DNA from: Eubacteriaceae bacterium
GTDB taxonomy: Bacteria; Bacillota; Clostridia; Lachnospirales; Lachnospiraceae
Direction of reading: 5' to 3'
Length of the DNA: 64,000 nucleotides
Assembly (NCBI GenBank): GCA_910574915.1
Contig: CAJTCR010000021.1
Span: 21,721 to 85,720, forward strand
Shown in pieces: positions 27,101-34,382 of the stretch (positions within the stretch are counted from its first letter, which is position 1; every line of letters starts with the position of its first letter). The translations under genes and the position numbers were made by a program. The notes under the pieces are model-generated. The model had not been told where the DNA came from and searched no databases. It saw nothing but the letters and a program-made list of their open reading frames with translations.

Positions 27101-27294
27101 TTGAGGTGATGGATAAAATCGCTGTTTCTTATACGGCGGCAGAGAAAGCGTCAGATATTTTCACCAGAAATCAGGATACGATTCGCTCAGAAGTGCTTGC
27201 GGTATCTCTGGTACCTGAAAAACTCAGCGGATATACAAAAGAATGGAATATCAATGGGGAAAAAGTGACGTTAAGCGTCGAAAAGCAATCATAA
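24127..27294 (+). CDS. ileS: Isoleucyl-tRNA synthetase, eukaryote-like type (IleRS2)
   Basis: This 1055-residue class I synthetase charges tRNA-Ile. It has the signature H55-IG-H58 in PPTANGKPHIGHVLTR, the editing domain (FLAWTTTPWTLPSN), and K606-MSKS in GQKMSKSKGN. The length, the GPPTANGKPHIGH context and the long C-terminal region place it with the eukaryote-like IleRS2 group rather than the shorter bacterial type that ends in a zinc finger. IleRS2 enzymes are known for tolerance to mupirocin. No T-box leader is visible upstream. A GGAGCAGAGGAAG site precedes the ATG, and glgP follows after 15 bases. Confidence 0.93.
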   Translation: MYNKVDTNMNFVEREHKIIDFWKDKEVFQKSMNARKGGETYTFYDGPPTANGKPHIGHVLTRVIKDMIPRYQTMKGRYVPRKAGWDTHGLPVELEVEKLLGLNGKDQIEEYGMEPFIRQCKESVWKYKGMWEDFSQTVGFWADMDDPYVTYDDNFIESEWWALKQIWDKKLLYKGFKTVPYCPRCGTPLSSQEVAQGYKTVKERSAIVRFKVAGEDAYFLAWTTTPWTLPSNLALCVNPDETYCKVKAADGYTYYLAEALADKVLGKLGSEDDTEKKAAYEVLATYKGTDLEYKEYEPLFHFADALIEKQHKKAYYVTCDTYVTMTDGTGIVHIAPAFGEDDAQVGRKYELPFVQLVDGKGELTKETAYAGIFVKKADPMVLKDLDAAGLLFDAPKFEHEYPHCWRCDTPLIYYARESWFIKMTEVKDDLIRNNNTVNWIPESIGKGRFGDWLENIQDWGLSRNRYWGTPLPVWECECGCQECIGSRAELAEKSGNPDTARTELHRPYIDEVTYKCPQCEGTMHRVPEVIDCWFDSGAMPFAQHHYPFENKELFEQQFPAQFISEAVDQTRGWFYSLMAESTLLFNKAPYENVIVLGHVQDENGQKMSKSKGNAIDPFEALKTYGADAIRWYFYINSAPWLPNRFHGKAVQEGQRKFLGTLWNTYAFFVLYANIDAFDASKYQLEYDKLGVMDRWLLSKLNTLVKTVDQNLGSYRIPEAARALDNFVDEMSNWYVRRSRERFWAKGMEQDKINAYMTLYTALVTVAKAAAPMVPFIAEDIYRNLVCSIDANAPESVHYCDFPTVQESCIDPELEADMEAVLKIVVMGRACRNAANIKNRQPIGSMFVKAPADLQDYFVKIIEEELNVKKVSFTDDVSGYTDYTFKPQLRTVGPKYGKYLKQIQQALAQLNGNAAMSTLRETGVLKLEGIHESIALTEEDLLITTTQMEGYMTETDQAVTVVLDTNLTPELLEEGFVREIISKLQTMRKEAGFEVMDKIAVSYTAAEKASDIFTRNQDTIRSEVLAVSLVPEKLSGYTKEWNINGEKVTLSVEKQS

Positions 27295-27309
27295 AAAAGG
27301 AGGACACCA

Positions 27310-29781
27310 ATGAAGAGCAAAATGTTTGAAAAAGAGACGTTTATCAAAAGTGTAAAGGATAATGTAAAAAACCTTTACCGGAAAACGTTGGACGAGGCAA
27401 GCCAGCAGGAGATTTACCAGGCTGTGGCAAATACGGTGAAGGATGTGGTCATTGATGAATGGCTGGCAACACAAAAGACGTTCGACAAAGAAGATCCAAA
27501 GATCATTTATTATATGTCGATGGAATTTTTAATGGGGCGTGCGCTTGGCAACAACCTGATTAACCTGACAGCATACAATGAAGTCAAACAGGCATTGGAT
27601 GAGATCGGGCTGGATCTGAATGTGATTGAAGACCAGGAACCAGATCCTGCACTTGGCAACGGCGGCCTTGGAAGGCTTGCGGCATGTTTTATGGAATCAC
27701 TTGCGACATTGGGGTATCCGGCATATGGCTGCGGCATCCGTTATCGTTACGGGATGTTCAAACAGGCGATCAAAGACGGTTTTCAGATTGAAACACCGGA
27801 TAACTGGTTAAAAGACGGTTATCCATTTGAGCTGCGCAGGCCGGAATACAGCTACGAAGTAAAATTTGGAGGCTATGTGCGCGCAGAAAATGCACCGAAC
27901 GGACAGACCAGATTTATCCATGAAAACTATCAGTCTGTCAAAGCGATCCCGTATGATATGCCGATCGTAGGCTATAACAACAACGTAGTCAATACGCTGA
28001 TGATCTGGGATGCGGAGCCGATGAAATATTTCGAGCTGGAAGCGTTCGGCAAAGGCGATTACCGCAAGGCAGTAGAAGAAGAAAACCTGGCAAGAAACTT
28101 AACAGACGTATTGTATCCGTGTGACGACCATATCGCAGGCAAAGAGCTGCGCTTAAAACAGCAGTATTTCTTTGTATCTGCTTCGCTGCAACGGGCGCTG
28201 TCCAAGTTTAAGAAAAACCATCCTGATATCCGTATGCTGCCGGATAAAGTAGTGATCCAGATGAACGATACGCATCCGACGCTTGCCGTTGCAGAGCTGA
28301 TGCGCCTGTTAATGGACGAAGAAGGACTCGGATGGGATGATGCATGGGCAATTACGACAAAGACATGTGCTTATACAAACCATACGATTATGGCGGAAGC
28401 GCTGGAAAAATGGCCGATTGAGATTTTCTCAAGGCTGCTGCCGCGTATTTATCAGATTGTAGAGGAAATTAACCGCAGGTTTGTACTGGCAATCCAGCAG
28501 AAATTCCCGAACGACTACAACAAGGTTCAGAAAATGTCGATCGTATACGACGGACAGGTTAAGATGGCGCACCTTGCGATTGCGGCAGGCTACTCGGTAA
28601 ACGGCGTGGCAAAGCTGCATACGGAAATTTTAAAACACCAGGAATTAAAAGATTTTTATGAGATGTTCCCGGAGAAATTTAACAATAAGACGAACGGCAT
28701 TACGCAAAGAAGATTCCTGCTGCATGGAAATCCGCTGCTTGCTGACTGGGTAACTGACCATATCGGCAACGAATGGATTACAGACCTGTCACATATGAAA
28801 AAGCTGGCGATCTATGCGGATGATGAAAAGGCACAGCAGGAATTTATGAACATCAAGTACCAGAACAAGAGACGTCTGGCAAAATACATCTACGACCATA
28901 ATGGAATTGAAGTAAACCCGCGCTCTATTTTTGACGTACAGGTAAAGCGCCTGCACGAATATAAGCGCCAGTTAATGAATATCCTGCATGTTATGTACCT
29001 GTATAACAAAATCAAGGAAAATCCTTCGATGGAATTTATTCCTCGTACGTTTATCTTTGGTGCAAAAGCAGCAGCAGGCTACAAAATTGCCAAGCTGACA
29101 ATTAAGCTGATTACCAGCGTAGCAGATGTTATTAACAACGATAGAAGCATTGAAAATAAAATCAAGGTTGTATTTATCGAGGACTACCGTGTGTCCAATG
29201 CAGAATGGATTTTCGCAGCAGCAGACGTATCCGAACAGATCTCTACTGCATCCAAAGAAGCATCTGGTACGGGCAACATGAAGTTCATGTTAAATGGAGC
29301 CTTAACAATCGGAACGATGGACGGCGCCAATGTGGAGATGGTTGAAGAAATGGGCGAAGAAAATGCGTTTATCTTTGGCATGAGCTCCGATGAAGTTATC
29401 GAGCATGAACACCGCCGTGACTACAACCCAATGGAGATCTTCAACAACGACCCTGAGATCCGCCAGGTATTGATGCAGTTAATCAACGGATTTTATTCCA
29501 GAAACGATACAGAGCTGTTCCGCGACCTGTACAATTCGCTGCTGAATACAAACTGCACGCAGTACGCAGACACTTACTTTGTACTTGCTGACTTCCGTGC
29601 ATACGTACAGGCACAGGAACGTGTGATGCAGGCATACAAAGACGAACGGCAGTGGGCAAAGAGCGCGATCTTAAACGTGGCAAATGTTGGCAAGTTCTCT
29701 TCTGACCGGACGATTGAAGAATACGTGCGGGATATCTGGCATTTACGCAAGGTATATGTGGAGATGGAAGACGAAATCTAA
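27310..29781 (+). CDS. glgP: Glycogen/maltodextrin phosphorylase
   Basis: This 823-residue GT35 phosphorylase releases glucose 1-phosphate from alpha-1,4-glucans with pyridoxal phosphate. The cofactor lysine is K658 in the conserved EASGTGNMKFMLNGALTIG block. Other hallmarks are YYMSMEFLMGRALGNN near residue 60, DPALGNGGLGRLAACFMESL near 115 and VQVKRLHEYKRQLMN near 545. The length is normal. AAAAAAGGAGG precedes the start, 15 bases after ileS. A terminator follows at 29811. It works with the debranching enzyme at 31707-33797 in storage glucan breakdown. Confidence 0.95.
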   Translation: MKSKMFEKETFIKSVKDNVKNLYRKTLDEASQQEIYQAVANTVKDVVIDEWLATQKTFDKEDPKIIYYMSMEFLMGRALGNNLINLTAYNEVKQALDEIGLDLNVIEDQEPDPALGNGGLGRLAACFMESLATLGYPAYGCGIRYRYGMFKQAIKDGFQIETPDNWLKDGYPFELRRPEYSYEVKFGGYVRAENAPNGQTRFIHENYQSVKAIPYDMPIVGYNNNVVNTLMIWDAEPMKYFELEAFGKGDYRKAVEEENLARNLTDVLYPCDDHIAGKELRLKQQYFFVSASLQRALSKFKKNHPDIRMLPDKVVIQMNDTHPTLAVAELMRLLMDEEGLGWDDAWAITTKTCAYTNHTIMAEALEKWPIEIFSRLLPRIYQIVEEINRRFVLAIQQKFPNDYNKVQKMSIVYDGQVKMAHLAIAAGYSVNGVAKLHTEILKHQELKDFYEMFPEKFNNKTNGITQRRFLLHGNPLLADWVTDHIGNEWITDLSHMKKLAIYADDEKAQQEFMNIKYQNKRRLAKYIYDHNGIEVNPRSIFDVQVKRLHEYKRQLMNILHVMYLYNKIKENPSMEFIPRTFIFGAKAAAGYKIAKLTIKLITSVADVINNDRSIENKIKVVFIEDYRVSNAEWIFAAADVSEQISTASKEASGTGNMKFMLNGALTIGTMDGANVEMVEEMGEENAFIFGMSSDEVIEHEHRRDYNPMEIFNNDPEIRQVLMQLINGFYSRNDTELFRDLYNSLLNTNCTQYADTYFVLADFRAYVQAQERVMQAYKDERQWAKSAILNVANVGKFSSDRTIEEYVRDIWHLRKVYVEMEDEI

Positions 29782-29810
29782 AGCAAAGATTTAAAAAATA
29801 AGGGAATAAA

Positions 29811-29857
29811 AGCCTTACTGATTTTCTGGAAGAACTGGAAGTTGGTAAGGCTTTTTT
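29811..29857 (+). terminator. Rho-independent terminator after glgP
   Basis: AGCCTTAC at 29811-29818 pairs with GTAAGGCT at 29845-29852, followed by TTTTTT. Confidence 0.8.
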
Positions 29858-29927
29858 GCAGGATAAACAGAATATTGACCTGACTATAAGGAAGATTTAA
29901 CAGATAGAAAGGAACTTGGAATATACA

Positions 29928-30701
29928 ATGACAGAGTTAGAACAGTATTATAATAAATTCTGTGAAGAAAAGCGTCTTGGCAGAAGGCATGGACAGGTAG
30001 AATATCAGATTACGATGAACTATATTCACAAATACCTGGAAAGTATTCCAAATGCAAACATTATTGATATCGGTGCCGGCACAGGGCGTTATAGCGTGCA
30101 GCTTGCATCCGAAGGATACGATGTGACTGCCGTGGAGCTAGTAAAATATAATCTGGGTATATTAAAGTCTAAAAAGAGCAGTGTAAAAGCATATCAAGGA
30201 AACGCGTTAAAACTTTCTCGTTTTGCGGATGCGTCATTTGATGTTGCGCTGCTGCTGGGGCCTTTGTATCATCTGCATAAAAGCGCAGACAAGGTGCAGG
30301 CGCTGCGGGAAGCAGCACGTGTGACAAAGCCGGGCGGATATATTTTTGCGGCATACTGTATGAATGAATATGGTGTTTTAGTATATGGGTTTCGGCAGGG
30401 GAATGTGAAAACGTGCAGGAAAGACGGGCAGCTTACAGAGGATTTTCATTGTGTCTGCCAGCCAAAAGACTTGTATGATTATGTCAGGCTGGAAGATATT
30501 GACCGTCTGAATCAGGAAGCAGGGCTGACACGTGTGCAGATTATTGCACCAGACGGGGCTGCAAACTATATGCGCCATGAGCTGAATGAAATGGATGAGG
30601 AGACATTTCGGCTGTTTGTAGAGTATCAGATGTCGGTGTGCGAAAGGCAGGATTTGATGGGGGCGAGTGCGCATACGGTGGATATTTTGCGGGTGACTTG
30701 A
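29928..30701 (+). CDS. Class I SAM-dependent methyltransferase
   Basis: This 257-residue protein has a Rossmann-type methyltransferase domain: motif I NIIDIGAGTGRYSVQLA near residue 40-55, an acidic residue at the end of strand 2 (VTAVELV), motif FDVALLLGPLYHL and AARVTKPGGYIF. The middle resembles the UbiE/ubiquinone-type group, but the substrate is unknown. ATG 29928 is preferred; a TTG at 29916 is only two bases behind the AAAGGA ribosome site. It is a single gene between the glgP terminator and R element copy E. Confidence 0.8.
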   Translation: MTELEQYYNKFCEEKRLGRRHGQVEYQITMNYIHKYLESIPNANIIDIGAGTGRYSVQLASEGYDVTAVELVKYNLGILKSKKSSVKAYQGNALKLSRFADASFDVALLLGPLYHLHKSADKVQALREAARVTKPGGYIFAAYCMNEYGVLVYGFRQGNVKTCRKDGQLTEDFHCVCQPKDLYDYVRLEDIDRLNQEAGLTRVQIIAPDGAANYMRHELNEMDEETFRLFVEYQMSVCERQDLMGASAHTVDILRVT

Positions 30702-30739
30702 TGGGAGTGTTTGGTTTGATGTTGATTACGGGGGTTTTT

Positions 30740-31040
30740 TACAGGAAGGGACGCCGGGAGAGCGGATGTGCCTCCCCTGGCTGCGTCCGTTCCAGAATAC
30801 TAAGAACCCCTAAGTATTCTGCTGGTACGCTGTGGCTGTGGACGGTCGCGGCACCTAGTTCGCTGCCTGCTGGCAGCTAAAGGTGCCGCTTGGCTGCGCC
30901 CCTGGTTGTTTTGCAGAATACTAAGGGCTTCTAAGCATTCTTCCAAAGCCGCAGCCAGGGGAGGCACATCCTCTCTCCTGGCTGCTCTTCGTAAAATGTT
31001 ACGAAAACAAGTTTAATAGGGTTTGGTTTGTTCGCTCTAA
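30740..31040 (+). repeat. R element copy E (plus orientation)
   Basis: The arms 30753-30785 and 30950-30982 pair over 33 bases with one G-U type pair and one mismatch, spanning 230 bp. The right end reads TTTGTTCGCTCTA and runs directly into another copy. It starts about 40 bases after the methyltransferase stop. Confidence 0.8.
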
Positions 31041-31565
31041 GTATTTTGCTGCCACACTGTGGATGTGGACGGTTGCGCCACCTTGTCCGCTGCTGGCTGT
31101 AAGCTATCGGTGCCGCTTGGCTGCTCCCCTAGTACTACAGCGAACAAACCATATCGGGCTCGTTTGGCAGCACTTGCGAAGAACAGCCAGGAGAGAGGAT
31201 AGGTACACTCTGGCGGCGGCTTTGGAAGAATGGTTAGAATTGCTTGGTATTCTGCAAAACAACTAGGGGCGCAGCCAAGCGGCACCTTTAGCTGCCATCA
31301 GGCAGCGAACTAGGTGCCGCGACCGTCCACAGCCAGGGCGTAGCAGCAGGATACCTAGCAATTCTTAACATTCTGGAACTGACGCCGCCAGAGTGTACCT
31401 ATCCTCTCTCCTGGCGTCCTTTCTTGTAAAAATATACCAAAGCAATTCAAATTAGTTCGCTCTAGCTGTTGTGCAGAATACCAAGAGATTCTTAACATTC
31501 TTCCAAAGCCGCCGCCAGGGTGGTGCCAATCCCCGCTCCTGACTGGTTTTCCAAAGTGATGCAAA
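31039..31565 (+). repeat. R element copy E2 (plus orientation), split by copy F
   Basis: The left part (31039-31132) holds the central region of a copy from AGTATTTTGCTGCC to CTGCTCCCCTAG. The right part (from 31462) resumes with CTAGCTGTTGTGCAG and runs through the inner helix and right arm to about 31565. Copy F lies between the two. The left arm is missing and the central stem is decayed, so this is an older copy. Confidence 0.7.
31129..31465 (-). repeat. R element copy F (minus orientation), inserted in copy E2
   Basis: This 337-bp copy has CTAG at both ends (31129-31132 and 31462-31465). The arms 31186-31217 and 31384-31415 are a perfect 32-bp inverted repeat spanning 230 bp. It interrupts copy E2 at the CTAG that other copies carry between CCC and TTGTT. 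Confidence 0.85.
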
Positions 31566-31706
31566 AATAAGTTGATATTGTTAGCTTTGTATGGGGTGTT
31601 AATCCTGTTCTCGGCTGTTCTTCGTATGCGTTGCTGTCTGCTTCATATTGTTTGGTCTGTATGAATGCAACTGTTATCTTGGAAGGCTTATTGGTCTTAT
31701 CATTTC

Positions 31707-33797
31707 TTAGATATAAACGGCTGTAAAAATCTGTACGCTTCTTGGGCTGAGCATAACCGTGTTATTCTGCACTTTTGCAGGGATTTCTAAAACGCTGTGT
31801 GTGCGGAACGTGTCTACGACGGTTGTCCACTGCATAGTTGCAGGAAGCTGCGGCAGGTGCTGCGTAACGGTTTCCCAGTAGGTGTTGATGGATAAAAATA
31901 CGATATCGTCCTGGTCAGATTCTTCGTCTTTTCCTGCGTACATTACGCCGATCACATGTGAATCCCAATTATAATTTCCGTTCCATGCTTCTGCTTCATG
32001 CAGGCTGACGGTTGGAAAACCTGCGGAGCAGACTGGCATATTTTTGCGGATGACCGTATGCTTTTTGCGGAAATGGATCATAAAGCTGAAAAAATTAAAT
32101 AAGTCTTTGTTTTTTTCTGGAAGTGTCCAGTCCAGCCAGGAAATCATGTTGTCCTGACAGTAGGCGTTGTTGTTTCCGTGCTGGCTGTTGCCAAACTCGT
32201 CTCCGGCGAGGAACATTGGAGTGCCGCGGCTGCACATCAATACCGCACAGGCATTTTTTACCATTCTGCGGCGCAGGGACAGGATTTCATGATCCATGGT
32301 TTTGCCTTCGGTTCCGCAGTTCCAACTGTAGTTATCGTTGCTTCCGTCGGTGTTGTTCCAGCCGTTTGCCTCGTTATGTTTTTTGTTGTAGCTGTATAAG
32401 TCGTTCAGTGTAAAACCGTCATGGCAGGTCAGGAAATTAATAGAAGCTTCATGTCCGCGTGTTTTTGGGTCATACAAGTCGATAGAGCCGATAATGCGCA
32501 GCGCCGCTACAGAGGCAGTGTTCGGATCACCTTTTAAAAAGCTGCGCACGTCGTCACGGTAACGCCCGTTCCATTCCGCAAAGCGGTTCCAGGAAGGGAA
32601 GCTTCCGACCTGATACAGTCCGCCGGCATCCCATGCTTCTGCAATCAGCTTGGTATCGCCCAGGATCGGGTCAAAGGCAAGGCTTTGCAGCAGCGGCGGC
32701 TTGCGCATCGGAGAGCCGTCCTCATTGCGTCCAAGAATCGTAGCAAGGTCAAAGCGGAAGCCGTCGACGCGGTAGGTCAGCACCCAGTAACGCAGACAGT
32801 CCAGGATCATACGCTGCACGATAGGATGGTTGCAGTTTAGCGTATTGCCGCATCCGCTGTAGTTAAAATATTCACCATTTGGCTTGAGCATATAGTATAT
32901 GTTGTTGTCAAAGCCTTTAAATGAAAAGAAATTGCCGTGTTCATTTCCTTCTGCCGTATGGTTAAATACGACGTCCAAAATTACTTCAATGCCGTTTTCG
33001 TGCAAATTTTTGACAAGCTGTTTTAATTCTGTGCCTTCACGGTTATATTCGATGCCGCTGCAATAGCTTGTGTTTGGCGCAAAAAAGCTGACCGTATTAT
33101 AGCCCCAGTAGTCGACCAGGTCATGTCCGTTATAAGAGCGCAGTGATTCCGTCTCATCAAATTCAAAAATCGGCATCAATTCGACCGCGGTAATGCCAAG
33201 CTTTTTTAAATATGGAATTTTTTCCATCAAGGCGGCGAAGGTGCCCGGCTTTGCATGGAGCGAGCCGTCCGCCATAGAAAATCCGCGTACATGCAGCTCA
33301 TAGATAATCAAATCATCCATAGACAGGCGCGGAAAGACATAATTACCCCAGTCAAAGTCGTCCTTTACGACGCGTGCTTTATAAAAATCATTCTGGTGTT
33401 TTTTTGTACCCCAGACGCTTTGCCCGGTCACGGATTTTGCATAAGGGTCAAGCAGATATTTTTTCGGATTGAAGATCAGCCCGTTTTCCGGTTCATAGGG
33501 GCCGTCCACCCGGTAGGCATATTCAAATTCTTCGATATTAAGCTTGAATACGATCATAGAAAAGACATTTCCGATCCGGTAAGTATCTGGAAACTTTAAA
33601 ACCGCATACGGAACGTCCTCTTCCCGGTGGAAAAGAAGCAGCTCACACGAAGTCGCATGATTGGAGTGAACCGTAAAATTGACACCGCCAGGAATCGCGG
33701 TTGCGCCGTTGATATCGTAAAACCCCGGACGCACCTCGTAGCCGGCGATTGTATCAAAAGGAACCAGATGGATTTTGTTTAATGGTATAGGATTCAT
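31707..33797 (-). CDS. glgX: Glycogen debranching enzyme, isoamylase/GlgX type
   Basis: This 696-residue GH13 enzyme cleaves alpha-1,6 branches. It begins with a CBM48-like domain (residues 15-110, GYEVRPGFYDINGATAIPGG). The barrel follows with the catalytic nucleophile D350 in VDGFRFDLAT, acid/base E387 in LIAEAWDAGG, and the transition-state region FLTCHDGFTLND near 460. The length fits GlgX/TreX. It stands alone on the minus strand and works with GlgP. No clear promoter or terminator could be assigned; the R element pair E/F lies behind its stop. Confidence 0.9.
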   Translation of the reverse strand: MNPIPLNKIHLVPFDTIAGYEVRPGFYDINGATAIPGGVNFTVHSNHATSCELLLFHREEDVPYAVLKFPDTYRIGNVFSMIVFKLNIEEFEYAYRVDGPYEPENGLIFNPKKYLLDPYAKSVTGQSVWGTKKHQNDFYKARVVKDDFDWGNYVFPRLSMDDLIIYELHVRGFSMADGSLHAKPGTFAALMEKIPYLKKLGITAVELMPIFEFDETESLRSYNGHDLVDYWGYNTVSFFAPNTSYCSGIEYNREGTELKQLVKNLHENGIEVILDVVFNHTAEGNEHGNFFSFKGFDNNIYYMLKPNGEYFNYSGCGNTLNCNHPIVQRMILDCLRYWVLTYRVDGFRFDLATILGRNEDGSPMRKPPLLQSLAFDPILGDTKLIAEAWDAGGLYQVGSFPSWNRFAEWNGRYRDDVRSFLKGDPNTASVAALRIIGSIDLYDPKTRGHEASINFLTCHDGFTLNDLYSYNKKHNEANGWNNTDGSNDNYSWNCGTEGKTMDHEILSLRRRMVKNACAVLMCSRGTPMFLAGDEFGNSQHGNNNAYCQDNMISWLDWTLPEKNKDLFNFFSFMIHFRKKHTVIRKNMPVCSAGFPTVSLHEAEAWNGNYNWDSHVIGVMYAGKDEESDQDDIVFLSINTYWETVTQHLPQLPATMQWTTVVDTFRTHSVLEIPAKVQNNTVMLSPRSVQIFTAVYI

Positions 33798-33913
33798 TGT
33801 GATACCTCGCTTACTTTGAAATTTGTATGTTGCTTTTATTATAAGCTTGGGGTGGTACTTTGTAAAGAAGATTTGAATGCTTGTGGGTCTGAGGGAAAAG
33901 TTAAGAGCAGATA

Positions 33914-33942
33914 TTGCCGTGAATAGAAAAATGTGTTATATT
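33914..33942 (+). promoter_or_regulatory. Promoter of the type I toxin mRNA
   Basis: TTGCCG at 33914-33919 and TATATT at 33937-33942 are 17 bases apart. Transcription should start near 33950 with GGGAAAACCATAG, which can pair with the 3' part CTATGGCTTTTCCC at 34232-34245. Confidence 0.75.
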
Positions 33943-33996
33943 GCCGATATGGGAAAACCATAGAGCCAAAGGCGGCTTTGCCCCTCTTTTTTATTC

Positions 33997-34052
33997 GGAG
34001 GGTTCAAGTAGCCCTCCAGAATCATGCCCTATAGGCACGAAAGAAAGGAGGG
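33997..34052 (+). promoter_or_regulatory. Ribosome-site sequestering region of the toxin mRNA
   Basis: CCCTCC at 34012-34017 can pair with GGAGGG at 33997-34002 just upstream, or with the toxin Shine-Dalgarno GGAGGG at 34047-34052. The two pairings exclude each other, so folding could set whether ribosomes can enter. Confidence 0.55.
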
Positions 34053-34059
34053 TGAAACA

Positions 34060-34155
34060 ATGTATGTTACATATCAGGATTTGATTCAGATAGGTATACT
34101 CGTTGTCGCTCTTGCGAATTTGTTTTATCAGATTTACAAGGGAAAAAAGAAATAG
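34060..34155 (+). CDS. Small hydrophobic toxin, holin-like type I toxin family
   Basis: A 31-residue peptide with a single membrane helix (residues 8-26, LIQIGILVVALANLFYQIY) and a basic tail (KGKKK). This is the layout of putative holin-like toxins of Clostridia and Bacilli: a short polar start with a tyrosine, one helix and terminal lysines. The ribosome site AAAGGAGGG (34044-34052) is strong with seven bases spacing. A promoter lies upstream, and an antisense RNA with its own promoter covers the 3' part. It should act by damaging the cell's own membrane when the antisense RNA is lost. Its homologue set was not checked. Confidence 0.8.
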   Translation: MYVTYQDLIQIGILVVALANLFYQIYKGKKK

Positions 34156-34250
34156 CCGCCACTACTCACACTAGTGACGGCTGACCCTTTACAGAGGGTA
34201 TAGTCTGTTGTTAATGGGGTAGAGCCGCTTCTATGGCTTTTCCCTTTTCT
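34141..34250 (-). ncRNA. Antisense RNA of the type I toxin-antitoxin module
   Basis: On the minus strand a promoter at 34257-34285 should start an RNA near 34250. It would contain the hairpin ACCCTCTGTAAAGGGT and end at the terminator hairpin 34154-34182 (GCCGTCACTA with TAGTGGCGGC) followed by TATTTCTTTTTT, whose T-run is the complement of the toxin's lysine codons. The RNA of about 110 nt would overlap the end of the toxin frame and its 3' untranslated region. Confidence 0.75.
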
Positions 34251-34256
34251 ATGTCT

Positions 34257-34285
34257 AATATAGCACATCTGCTATTCGTTTTCAA
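34257..34285 (-). promoter_or_regulatory. Promoter of the antisense RNA
   Basis: On the minus strand TTGAAA (plus 34280-34285) and TATATT (plus 34257-34262) are exactly 17 bases apart. The -35 box is closer to consensus than that of the toxin, in line with a more abundant antitoxin. Confidence 0.75.
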
Positions 34286-34382
34286 GCGCCTTTTATTATT
34301 AATGTATTTATAATCTCGCCGCATTATGATAATGGAGCCATTGGAACAATGGATCATTTTTACAGAAAGCGAGAACGAGGAC

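Noticed and set aside
33997..34020. tRNA-like GGTTCAA word
   Set aside because: It is the loop of the toxin leader hairpin; no acceptor stem or anticodon arm fits around it.
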